From: Frankia sp.
Lineage (GTDB): Bacteria; Actinomycetota; Actinomycetes; Frankiales; Frankiaceae
Direction: 5' to 3'
Assembly (NCBI GenBank): GCA_019689615.1
Contig: JADGHD010000160.1
Location: 1 to 9,176 of the forward strand
DNA: 9,176 bases
Shown: one piece after another, positions 1 through 6,516 of the stretch
Layout: each line of letters begins with the position of its first letter
How positions within the stretch are numbered: the first letter of the stretch is position 1
Position numbers and translations under genes: made by a program
Notes under the pieces: generated by a model
What the model was told of the DNA's origin: nothing
Database searches by the model: none
What the model saw: only the letters and a program-made list of their open reading frames with translations

Positions 1-22
1 GGCACGTGGGTCGGCGATCCGC

Positions 23-1084
23 CTAGCCGGTGGCGCGGACATCTCGGCTGCCGGCGCCGGCAAGGAGCGCCAGCGGGTTCGCGCGCGCGATGCCCGCGGC
101 GGCCGGCAGCAACTTGGCTGCCCTGGTCAGCACGTCGCCCGCCGGGGACTCGCGGGCTGCGAACGGGTAGTCGGTGCCGAGCACGACGTGCTCCTCGCCG
201 AACCGGTGCGCGGCGAGCGCGAGCGAGTCCTCGTCGTAGGTCAGCGAGTCGCACCACAACGCGCGGGCGCGGGTGGTCATGCGCGCGTCGTGGTCGGTGA
301 CGCCGCTCACGACCCGCTGCCCGAGGGCGAGCCGGGGCAGCACGGACGGCAGCGTGCCGCCACCGTGCGCCAGGCACAGCCGCAGCCGGGGGAGCCGGTC
401 GAACAGGTCGGTCTGGAGCAGGCCGGCGGCGGCGGTCGCGGTCTCGGTGGGCATGCCCAGGCCGAACCCGAGTCGCAGGGCGGTCAGCCGCGGATCGACG
501 ACCTGGTCGACCGGGTGCAGGAAGACGACCGCGTCCAGCTCGGCGGCGGCCTGGAAGAACGGCACGAACGCCGGGTCGGCCAGCTCGCGGTCGCCGACCC
601 GGGTACCGATCTCCACACCCGCGAAGCCCAGCTCCTCCACGCACCGGCGCAGCTCCTTGATGGCGAGTCCAGGGTCCTGCAGTGGGACGCAGCCGAGCGC
701 GACGAGCCGGTCGGGCGCCGCGCCGACCAGCCTGGCGAAGAAGTCGTTCTGCGCCGCCGCCAGCGCCGCCGCCCCCGCCGCCGGCTCGCCGTGGCACAGC
801 GTCACCGGCATCGCGGACACCACCTGCGCGCCGACCCCCTCGGCGTCCATGTCGCGGATCCGCGCGGTCGGCGACCAGCACCGGCTGTCCACCTCGCGGT
901 AGACCCGGCCGTCCAGCAGGACCTGCGCCCGGTCCTCGTCGAGCCGGCGTACCCGAGGGAACCGGCCCGGGTGCGTCGTGGCGACGTCGGGGAGGTCGGG
1001 GTCGATCGCGTGCGTGTGAAAATCGATCATGCCTGGACGCAGCTTGGCCAGGCGCTCCGCCAGAGGCACCACCGACATGGCCAC
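23..1084 (-). CDS. ACMSD-like metal-dependent amidohydrolase (amidohydrolase 2 family)
   Basis: The protein has about 353 residues. Numbered from the inner ATG at 1078, it shows an HTH metal motif at 21-23 in an N-terminal IDFHTH strand, H188 in FLHP, H238 in AHGGG and D303 in GTDYPF. This order and spacing match the Zn ligands and catalytic His of bacterial aminocarboxymuconate-semialdehyde decarboxylase (H9, H11, H177, H228, D294). The family includes decarboxylases and hydrolases of cyclic or aromatic acids, probably cytosolic since no signal peptide is seen. The GTG at 1084 is preferred because GGAAGG lies 7 nt upstream; the ATG at 1078 would be 13 nt away. The frame stays open far upstream, but that part is antisense to the neighbouring regulator and carries no domain. 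It is divergent from the regulator at 1311, which likely controls it. The exact substrate is unknown; family assignment is firm. Confidence 0.9.
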   Translation of the reverse strand: MAMSVVPLAERLAKLRPGMIDFHTHAIDPDLPDVATTHPGRFPRVRRLDEDRAQVLLDGRVYREVDSRCWSPTARIRDMDAEGVGAQVVSAMPVTLCHGEPAAGAAALAAAQNDFFARLVGAAPDRLVALGCVPLQDPGLAIKELRRCVEELGFAGVEIGTRVGDRELADPAFVPFFQAAAELDAVVFLHPVDQVVDPRLTALRLGFGLGMPTETATAAAGLLQTDLFDRLPRLRLCLAHGGGTLPSVLPRLALGQRVVSGVTDHDARMTTRARALWCDSLTYDEDSLALAAHRFGEEHVVLGTDYPFAARESPAGDVLTRAAKLLPAAAGIARANPLALLAGAGSRDVRATG

Positions 1085-1112
1085 ACCGTTTCCTTCCTGG
1101 ATTGCTCCGCAT

Positions 1113-1170
1113 CGCCCCGTGCGTTGCCGCGTCGCCTCGTGCGTCCCGCGTTGCCCCGTGCGTCCCGCGT
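1113..1170. repeat. three degenerate 19-20 bp direct repeats
   Basis: Three head-to-tail units lie at 1113-1132, 1133-1151 and 1152-1170. Each follows the pattern CGCC-C/T-CGTGCGT, then a variable C/G pair, then CCGCGT; units 2 and 3 differ at only two positions. They lie between the amidohydrolase start and the palindrome at 1216, so they would be in the 5' leader of the amidohydrolase mRNA if its promoter is near the palindrome. They could be a binding-site array, a leader structure, or simple slippage expansion of GC-rich DNA. No function is claimed. Confidence 0.7.
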
Positions 1171-1208
1171 CGGCCAGATACCGATCGCTGCGTGAGCCGT
1201 GCCACGTG

Positions 1209-1237
1209 ATGCTAGGCATTGTGCATACACAATGCAA
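1209..1237 (-). promoter_or_regulatory. candidate promoter for the amidohydrolase
   Basis: Read on the minus strand, TTGCAT (1237-1232) and TAGCAT (1214-1209) are separated by exactly 17 bp and weakly resemble -35 and -10 hexamers (3 of 6 and 4 of 6 matches). The palindrome at 1216-1235 fills the spacer, a classic place for a repressor site. Transcription would start near 1202 and give a leader of roughly 118 nt that carries the direct repeats. The hexamers are weak, so this is only a suggestion. Confidence 0.3.
1216..1235. promoter_or_regulatory. 20-bp palindromic operator (GntR-type)
   Basis: The arms GCATTGTG (1216-1223) and CACAATGC (1228-1235) are perfect inverted repeats around a CATA centre. 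The inner TTGTG-N4-CACAA fits the short palindromes bound by dimeric GntR-family regulators. It stands out as AT-rich in very GC-rich DNA and lies between the divergent amidohydrolase and the regulator at 1311, 76 bp from the latter's start. The simplest reading is that this regulator binds here, controlling itself and the amidohydrolase. The palindrome is directly visible; the partner is inferred. Confidence 0.75.
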
Positions 1238-1310
1238 GGCATCTACGGTGAGGAAGGGGGCGTTGTGGCCCGTAGCCGGCGTGTCCAAGAGATCTTCTGC
1301 GGGAGGAAGC

Positions 1311-2084
1311 ATGAACGATCCACGACCGGAGGGCCCCAGGCTGTCGCGGGCCGAGCGGGTCGCCGCCGACGTGGAGGAGGAGATCCTCGCGGCCCGGCTC
1401 CCGGTCGGCGCCCACCTGGGCCGACGCGCCGAGTTCATGGAACGCTTCCGCATCAGCCCGACGATCATGAACGAGACGCTGCGCATCCTGCGCGACCGCG
1501 GGCTGGTATCCGTCCGTCCCGGCACCGGGGGCGGGATCTTCGTGGCGACACTTCCTCCGCAGGTGCGCCTCGGCGCGATGGACCTCTGGTTCCACGACTC
1601 CGGCACGCACCCGCTCGACCTGTTCGAGGCCCGCGTCCACCTCGAGGCCCGGCTCACCGAGGTCGCCTTCGACCGCGCGACCGACGGCGACATCGCCGCC
1701 ATGCGGGCTGCCCTGCGGGCGATGACCAGGGCCGATGACGCCTACGCCTACCTGGACGGCGTCATGTCGCTGCATCGAGCCCTGGTCGTCGCGGCGCGGA
1801 TACCGGTCCTGGACGGGATGCACCAGGCCGTCATCGCGATCCTGCGCGCCACCCTCAGCCGGGCGACCTTCACCGACGGCTATCAGGAGATGCTGCGGCA
1901 CAGCATCGAGGTCCACGAGGGCATCGTCGACGCGATCGCGAACCGCGACCGCGCCGTCTTCACCAAGATCATGCGACTGCACGAGAACGATCTCATCCGG
2001 GCTGGCGACCCCCGCCGCTCGCCGCTCGCGACCCGTGATGAGGCCGCCGGCCGGGCCCGTGGCGAGGGCGCCGGCGGGGTCTGA
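1311..2084 (+). CDS. GntR family transcriptional regulator, FCD domain, atypical recognition helix
   Basis: The protein has 257 residues, usual for the FadR/FCD subfamily. A winged helix-turn-helix covers about 15-80 (RILRDRGLVSVRPGTGGG ends the wing) and an all-helical FCD effector domain covers about 100-230. Of the usual FCD metal ligands, H155, H202 and H224 are present, but the Asp normally four residues before the first His is V151. The recognition helix reads SPTIMNE where FadR-like proteins have SRTTVRE, so the usual Arg contacts are Pro50 and Asn54. The start is set by GGGAGG at 1301-1306, just before ATG 1311. It probably recognises the palindrome at 1216-1235, controlling itself and the divergent amidohydrolase in response to a small carboxylate. 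The C-terminal tail after 230 is Arg/Gly/Ala-rich and probably disordered. Confidence 0.92.
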   Translation: MNDPRPEGPRLSRAERVAADVEEEILAARLPVGAHLGRRAEFMERFRISPTIMNETLRILRDRGLVSVRPGTGGGIFVATLPPQVRLGAMDLWFHDSGTHPLDLFEARVHLEARLTEVAFDRATDGDIAAMRAALRAMTRADDAYAYLDGVMSLHRALVVAARIPVLDGMHQAVIAILRATLSRATFTDGYQEMLRHSIEVHEGIVDAIANRDRAVFTKIMRLHENDLIRAGDPRRSPLATRDEAAGRARGEGAGGV

Positions 2085-2169
2085 TACCCGCGCCGGGCGT
2101 TCGTCTCGTCGTAAGGGTTCGTCGGTGCCGGTCATCGCGCCCACCGCCGCATCTGGATGACTCCGCCGC

Positions 2170-2195
2170 GCCGCGGCCGTCCCACGCGCCGCGGC
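2170..2195. terminator. GC-only stem-loop downstream of the first regulator
   Basis: GCCGCGGC at 2170-2177 pairs with GCCGCGGC at 2188-2195, giving an 8-bp stem with a 10-nt loop. It is also an 11-bp direct repeat (2168-2178 and 2186-2196). It lies 85 bp past the regulator stop and has no T tract. It could act as an actinobacterial-type terminator without a U run, or be chance in GC-rich DNA. Confidence 0.3.
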
Positions 2196-2220
2196 CCGTG
2201 CGGCCATGCCTGTCACGCCT

Positions 2221-2259
2221 GGGCCCTTCGGGGCTTCCGTGCGCCCGTCGGGCGTATTT
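2221..2259 (+). terminator. tandem hairpins, probable terminator of the first regulator
   Basis: Two compact hairpins follow each other. The first is GCCC-TTCG-GGGC (2223-2234), a stable UUCG tetraloop stem that extends by two G-U pairs to 2221-2236. The second is CGCCC-GTC-GGGCG (2242-2254), followed by TATTT. A GC stem followed by a short T-rich run is the form of an intrinsic terminator. They sit just before the operator of the next gene, so they would insulate the dehydrogenase/ligase operon from read-through. Confidence 0.5.
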
Positions 2260-2274
2260 GGTCTGACCTATAGT
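2259..2274 (+). promoter_or_regulatory. FadR-like operator and overlapping -10 element
   Basis: TGGTCTGACCT at 2259-2269 contains the odd palindrome GGTC-T-GACC and closely resembles the core of the E. coli FadR site (TGGTNNNACCA type). The hexamer TATAGT at 2269-2274 differs from the -10 consensus at one base and shares a base with the operator, so binding would block the promoter. No convincing -35 is seen 16-18 bp upstream. The related site cores are at 6439 and 7589. Confidence 0.65.
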
Positions 2275-2317
2275 ATGGTTTGCTCGGCCGAATTCCAGGT
2301 GGCGGAAGAGGATGCAG

Positions 2318-3493
2318 ATGGATCTCGCTGACACCCCGGACGAGGCGCGCTTCCGGCAGGCCGTGCGTGGCTGGCTGGAGAAGGCGCTGCCGCAGCTGCC
2401 ATGGCCGGAGCCGGAGGAACTGGAGGCGAGGGCGCCCTTCTGGCGACGCTGGCAGTCGATGCTGTTCGAGGCCGGCTACGCCGGGCTCACCTGGCCCGTC
2501 GAGTACGGCGGCCGGGGTCTCGGCCCAAACATGCAGGCGATCTTCACCGAGGAGTGCGACCTCGCCGGCGCGCCGGAACGGCTGAACATCATCGGCGAGG
2601 ACTTCGCCGGACCGACGATCGCCCACTTCGGCACCGAGGACCAGAAGCGCCGCCTGCTGCGCCCGATCCTGACCGGCGAACACATCTGGTGCCAGCTCTT
2701 CTCGGAGCCCGAGTCCGGATCGGACCTCGCCTCACTGCGCTGCCGCGCGGACCGGGTCGACGGCGGCTGGCGGATCAACGGCCAGAAGATCTGGACCAGC
2801 CGGGCACAGCTCGCCGCGTACGCGATCCTGCTCGCCCGCACCGGCGGCGGTGAGCGCCACCGCGGCATCACCTTCTTCCTGCTGCCGATGGACAGCCCGG
2901 GGATCACCATCCGCCCGCTGGCACACATGCTCGGCGAGGCCGAGTTCAACGAGGTCTTCCTCGACGACGTGTTCGTCCCGGACTCCGCCGTGGTCGGGGC
3001 CGTCGACGGCGGCTGGAAGGTCGCCATGGGCACGCTCGCCTTCGAGCGGGTGGCGATCGCGACCGGCCGGGTCAACACCACCAGGGCGATCGAAGAGATC
3101 ATCAAGGACATCCGGTCGAGGAGGACCGCGGACGGCCGCCCGCTCGGCGCCGATCCGCTGATCCGCCAGCGGGTCGCGGACCTGTGGGGCCGGGCGCTGG
3201 TCCACCACGCCATCGGCCAGCGGGTGATCAGCGAGGCCTCCGCCGGCGCGCCACCCGGGCCGGTCACCTCGATCGGCAAGCTGTACTTCTGCCCGCTCGT
3301 CGAGGACCTGGCCGACTTCCGGCTCTCGCTCGAGCCGCTCGGCGACCAGTTCGGGCTCGGCGACGACAGGGCCGGCGCGCGGCGCTGGCTGCGGCTGGCC
3401 AACCAGGCCCGCGGCTCCGCCATCGCGGGCGGCTCGACCTTCATCCAGCGCAACATCGTCGCCGAGCGGGTGCTCGGCATGCCGAGGAGCTGA
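2318..3493 (+). CDS. acyl-CoA dehydrogenase, FadE-like catalytic subunit type
   Basis: The protein has 391 residues and the standard three-part acyl-CoA dehydrogenase fold: N-terminal helices, a middle beta domain with the flavin signature WCQLFSEPESGSDLA at 124-138 and GQKIWTS at 155-161, and a C-terminal helical domain ending GGSTFIQRNIVAERVLG. It would make the alpha-beta double bond of an acyl-CoA with FAD. The C-terminal Glu of the MCAD EGT motif is Gly here. The likely base is E243 in FERVAIATG, the place used by isovaleryl-CoA dehydrogenase and the mycobacterial ChsE4 subunit. ATG 2318 is chosen because GAGG ends 6 nt before it and MDL is the usual family start; ATG 2312 in the same frame is the alternative. 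It is first of a two-gene operon with the ligase one base downstream. The substrate is unknown. Confidence 0.93.
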   Translation: MDLADTPDEARFRQAVRGWLEKALPQLPWPEPEELEARAPFWRRWQSMLFEAGYAGLTWPVEYGGRGLGPNMQAIFTEECDLAGAPERLNIIGEDFAGPTIAHFGTEDQKRRLLRPILTGEHIWCQLFSEPESGSDLASLRCRADRVDGGWRINGQKIWTSRAQLAAYAILLARTGGGERHRGITFFLLPMDSPGITIRPLAHMLGEAEFNEVFLDDVFVPDSAVVGAVDGGWKVAMGTLAFERVAIATGRVNTTRAIEEIIKDIRSRRTADGRPLGADPLIRQRVADLWGRALVHHAIGQRVISEASAGAPPGPVTSIGKLYFCPLVEDLADFRLSLEPLGDQFGLGDDRAGARRWLRLANQARGSAIAGGSTFIQRNIVAERVLGMPRS

Positions 3494-3494
3494 C

Positions 3495-5603
3495 GTGACG
3501 CGTTTCGCGGGCCCCAGCCACGACACCACCGCGAACCCCGCCGACAGCCGGACCGACAGCCGCGGCGACGGCAAGGCCGAGGCGGCGCCGTACGTCTGGC
3601 GGCCAGGTCCCGAGTACCTGCTCCACTCCAACGTCGCTCGGCTGATGCGCCGCCTGGGCGTGAGCACCGCTGACGAGCTGCGGGCGGCCTCCGTCCGCGA
3701 CGTCGGCGCGTTCTGGGAGACCGTCGTCGAAGATCTGGGAATCCCGTTCACCCGGCCATACCGCCAGGTCCTCGACATCTCGGGCGGTATCGCGTTTCCG
3801 GAGTGGTTCGTCGGCGGCGAGCTCAACGTCGCCGACGCCTGCCTGAGCCACTGGGTCGCGCGGACACCCGACGCCCTCGCGGTCGTCCACGAGGCCGAGG
3901 ACGGCCGGGTGCGTCGGCTGACCTACGTCGAGCTCGCGGATCAGGTCGCTCGGCTGCGCGCCGGGCTGCGCGGCCACGGAATCGGCAAGGGCGACGCCGT
4001 CGCGATCTACCTGCCGATGGTCCCCGAGGCGGTGATCGCGGCGTACGCGGTCGCGAGCCTCGGGGCGATGCTCGTCCCGCTGTTCTCCGGCTTCGCTCCC
4101 GCCGCGATCGCCGCCCGGCTGCGGGACGCGGAGGCGAAGGCGGTCATCACCGCCGACGGGACCATCCGCCGTGGCCGGGCGGTGCCGCTGAGGAGCCAGC
4201 TGGCCGAGGCGTTGGCCGACTGCCCGGACGTGCGGCTCATGGTGGTCGTCGACAACCTCGGTGGGTCCACCCGTGCCGAGGACACCGCGGCGGCGGAGGT
4301 CGGCGCGCGTGCCGACGGCACACCTGGCGGCGTCCAGGAGGTGGCCTGGGACCGGCTGCTGGCCGGTCCGGCCGACCACGAGACGGCGCGGACGGCGGCG
4401 TCGGACGTGCTGCTGCTCGGCTACACCTCCGGCACCACCGGCCGCCCCAAGGGAGCGGTGCACACGCACGCGGGCTTCCTCACGAAGGTGGCCAGCGAAC
4501 TCGCCTACGGCTTCGACATGGGGCCTGGGCGGGTGCTGTGCTGGATCACCGACATGGGCTGGATCATGGGGCCGCTCTGTGTCCTCGGCACCCATGCGTG
4601 CGGTGGCACACTGCTCCTCTACGAGGGCTCCCCGGACGTGCCGGACGCCGCTCGGCTGTGGCGGCTGGTCGAGCGGCACGGGGTGAGCACGCTCGGCGTC
4701 TCACCGACGCTCGTGCGCGCCCTGCGCGCGGCCAGCCCCGAGCCACCCACCGCCGACCTCTCCTCGGTTCGGATCCTCGGCTCCACCGGCGAGCCGTGGG
4801 ATCCGCGCTCCTACGAGTGGCTTGCCCGCGACGTCTTCGCCGGGCGTGTGCCCGTCATCAACTTCTCCGGAGGCACGGAGGTCGGTGGCTCGTTCCTGTG
4901 CCCCTATCCGGTCGAGGAGATCGCGAGCTGCTCGCTCGGCGGGCCGGCGCTGGGGATGGACGTCGACGTGGTCGACGACGACGGCCGCCCGCTGCGCGGC
5001 GCGATCGGCGAGCTCGTCTGCCGCCAACCCTGGCCGGCGATGACGCGCGGGGTGTGGCGGGACAAGGAGCGCTACCTCGAGGCCTACTGGTCGACGTTCC
5101 CCGGCCTGTGGCGCCACGGGGACTTCGCGCTCGTCGACGACGCGGGCAACTGGTTCATCCTCGGCCGGTCCGACGACGTGATGAACATCGCGGGCAAGCG
5201 GGTGGCACCGGCCGAGATCGAGTCCGTGGTCGCCGCCGACCCCGCCGTGGCCGAGTGCGCCGTCATCGGCGTACCGGACCCGGCGAAGGGCGAGGCGGTC
5301 TGGGTGTTCTGGGTCGGCCGCCCAGGCGGTGCTCCAGCGGAGGGCCAGGACGGGGACGCCGGTGGGGACGGCGCCGCCGATGCCGTCGCGCGACGGCTGC
5401 GCGGCCGGGTGGCCGACGAGGTCGGCAAGCCGTTCACGCCCGCCCGGGTCGTGCGGGTGGATGCGCTGCCGAAGACCCGGTCGGCGAAGATCCTGCGGCG
5501 CGCCGTACGGGCCGCCGTCCTCGGCACCGACCCCGGTGACCTCTCCGGGGCGGAGAACCCCGAGGCGGTCGACGCGATCCGGGCCCGGGTGCACGGGCGG
5601 TGA
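3495..5603 (+). CDS. acetyl-CoA-synthetase-like acyl-CoA ligase (AMP-forming)
   Basis: The protein has 702 residues. An ACAS_N-type region lies at about 40-110, the AMP-binding domain at about 115-565 and the mobile C-terminal domain at about 570-675. Visible motifs are the phosphate loop YTSGTTGRPKG (310-320), GEPW (432-435), SGGTEVGG (458-465), the HGD motif (541-543), GRSDDVMNIAGKR (557-569) and PKTRSAKI with probable catalytic Lys665. It would activate a carboxylic acid to its CoA thioester through an acyl-adenylate. The N-terminal ~30 residues and 609-630 (Gly/Ala/Asp-rich) look disordered and are unusual insertions. The GTG start has GAGGAG 5 nt upstream, inside the preceding gene, so translation is coupled. 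ITDMGWIMGP replaces the acetyl-CoA synthetase TADVGW-type segment, so the acid need not be acetate. Family is certain; substrate is open. Confidence 0.93.
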   Translation: MTRFAGPSHDTTANPADSRTDSRGDGKAEAAPYVWRPGPEYLLHSNVARLMRRLGVSTADELRAASVRDVGAFWETVVEDLGIPFTRPYRQVLDISGGIAFPEWFVGGELNVADACLSHWVARTPDALAVVHEAEDGRVRRLTYVELADQVARLRAGLRGHGIGKGDAVAIYLPMVPEAVIAAYAVASLGAMLVPLFSGFAPAAIAARLRDAEAKAVITADGTIRRGRAVPLRSQLAEALADCPDVRLMVVVDNLGGSTRAEDTAAAEVGARADGTPGGVQEVAWDRLLAGPADHETARTAASDVLLLGYTSGTTGRPKGAVHTHAGFLTKVASELAYGFDMGPGRVLCWITDMGWIMGPLCVLGTHACGGTLLLYEGSPDVPDAARLWRLVERHGVSTLGVSPTLVRALRAASPEPPTADLSSVRILGSTGEPWDPRSYEWLARDVFAGRVPVINFSGGTEVGGSFLCPYPVEEIASCSLGGPALGMDVDVVDDDGRPLRGAIGELVCRQPWPAMTRGVWRDKERYLEAYWSTFPGLWRHGDFALVDDAGNWFILGRSDDVMNIAGKRVAPAEIESVVAADPAVAECAVIGVPDPAKGEAVWVFWVGRPGGAPAEGQDGDAGGDGAADAVARRLRGRVADEVGKPFTPARVVRVDALPKTRSAKILRRAVRAAVLGTDPGDLSGAENPEAVDAIRARVHGR

Positions 5604-5626
5604 TGAACCCTCGACCGGCCGCCGGC

Positions 5627-6415
5627 TCAGTCCGCGGGCACCTCGATCGCCATCCGCTCCTCGATCTTGACCACGGCCTCGGCGTAGCTGTGCATGTGCC
5701 GCGCCATCCGGCGGACAGCCGCGTCGCCGTCGCGGTCCTGGATCGCCCTGGTGATGGACCGGTGGGCGCGCACCGTGGCGGCCCGCACGTCGGCGTCGAC
5801 GAACTCCCTGTTGTCGGTCGACGTGTAGATCGCCCGGGACAGGGCGATCATGAATCCGGTCAGCAGCTCGTTGTGGCTCGCCGTCGCGACGGCGATGTGC
5901 CAGTCGACGTTGGCGCGCAGGAAGTCGGCCAGCGAGTCGGTGCCGGGATCCGTCGCGAGCCGGGCCAGCTCCCGATTGGCGGCATCGAGGCTCGCCAGGT
6001 CGGCGTCCGTGCGGTACTTGGCGGCCAGGCGTGCGCACGCGGGCTCGACGGCCTCCCGGGTCTCCAGCAGCGCCGCCAGGCGGATCTGCCGGCCGCGGAT
6101 GAGCAGGCTCACGGAGTTCGCCATCGACTTCTCGTCGGGGCGCTGGACGAAGGCCCCGCCAGCGCGCCCGGTCTTGATCCGCACCAGGCCCTGGACCTCG
6201 AGGATGCGCAGCGCCTCGCGGACCGTGGTGCGGCTCATCCGGGTCTGGGCGACGAGCTCGCGTTCCGGGGGGAGCGCGGTGCCCTCGCGGAAGTCGCCCC
6301 GCAGGATCCGCTCCCGCAGGTCGTCGGCGAGCACGTCGGACGACTTGGGGACCGGCAGCGGCGTGAGCTTGACCGGGTCACGAACGGTGGTCGGTTCCGC
6401 GTCGGCGGCCGTCAT
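5627..6415 (-). CDS. GntR family regulator, FadR/FCD subfamily
   Basis: The protein has 262 residues. The winged helix-turn-helix covers 25-92, with PPERELV at 49-55 and SRTTVREALRILEVQGLV at 61-78. The FCD ligand-binding domain covers about 110-250, with N169, H173, H218 and H240 at the usual metal-ligand places. R52, R62, T63, T64 and R66 correspond to the DNA-contact residues of E. coli FadR (R35, R45, T46, T47, R49), which predicts binding to TGGT-type sites like those at 2259, 6439 and 7589. The start is ATG 6415, with GAGG 6 nt upstream; a TTG at 6427 in frame has no Shine-Dalgarno sequence. It is convergent with the ligase gene (23 bp apart) and divergent from the dehydrogenase at 6517, sharing an operator region and so probably autoregulated. 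The effector is probably an acyl-CoA or acid from this pathway. Confidence 0.94.
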   Translation of the reverse strand: MTAADAEPTTVRDPVKLTPLPVPKSSDVLADDLRERILRGDFREGTALPPERELVAQTRMSRTTVREALRILEVQGLVRIKTGRAGGAFVQRPDEKSMANSVSLLIRGRQIRLAALLETREAVEPACARLAAKYRTDADLASLDAANRELARLATDPGTDSLADFLRANVDWHIAVATASHNELLTGFMIALSRAIYTSTDNREFVDADVRAATVRAHRSITRAIQDRDGDAAVRRMARHMHSYAEAVVKIEERMAIEVPAD

Positions 6416-6430
6416 CGCACACCTCAACTC

Positions 6431-6465
6431 TGGTCCATTGGTCGTACCTAATCTACATCTACCAA
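6431..6465. promoter_or_regulatory. FadR-like operator in the divergent regulator/dehydrogenase promoter
   Basis: The core TGGTCGTACCT lies at 6439-6449 inside the near-palindrome TTGGT-CGT-ACCTAA. Extra half-sites flank it: TGGTC at 6431-6435, 8 bp before the core, and ACCAA at 6461-6465. This is the only control region shared by the divergent genes at 5627-6415 and 6517-7584 (101 bp), so one bound dimer could repress both. No clear -10/-35 pair could be assigned on either strand. Confidence 0.6.
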
Positions 6466-6516
6466 CCGATCAACCGTCGCCATAGTCGACCACCGCCAGA
6501 CGACGAGAGGATCGCC

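Noticed and set aside
188..1195. Open frame of about 335 codons on the plus strand opposite the amidohydrolase
   Set aside because: Low-complexity Arg/Gly/Gln translation typical of the antisense strand of GC-rich genes; no family pattern.
1203..1208. CACGTG box near the divergent promoter
   Set aside because: A 6-bp palindrome is expected by chance in GC-rich DNA and has no partner site.
1085..1702. Long N-terminal extension of the amidohydrolase frame on the minus strand
   Set aside because: It is antisense to the regulator at 1311, has Arg/Ser/Pro-rich composition, no domain, and crosses the palindromic control region; a good ribosome binding site marks the start at 1084.
3495..5603. Ligase called as acetyl-CoA synthetase acs
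   Set aside because: The ACAS_N-like region and general motifs agree, but pocket-side segments (ITDMGWIMGP) and the catabolic context differ, so the symbol would overstate what is known.
5604..5626. Bidirectional terminator between the convergent ligase and regulator genes
   Set aside because: The only pairing is CCGG-CCG-CCGG at 5615-5625, a 4-bp stem with no T tract; too weak to call.
3441..6038. Long minus-strand open frames opposite the ligase (3441-4679 and 4701-6038)
   Set aside because: Shadow frames caused by GC third-position bias; the opposite strand has a complete motif-rich acyl-CoA ligase.
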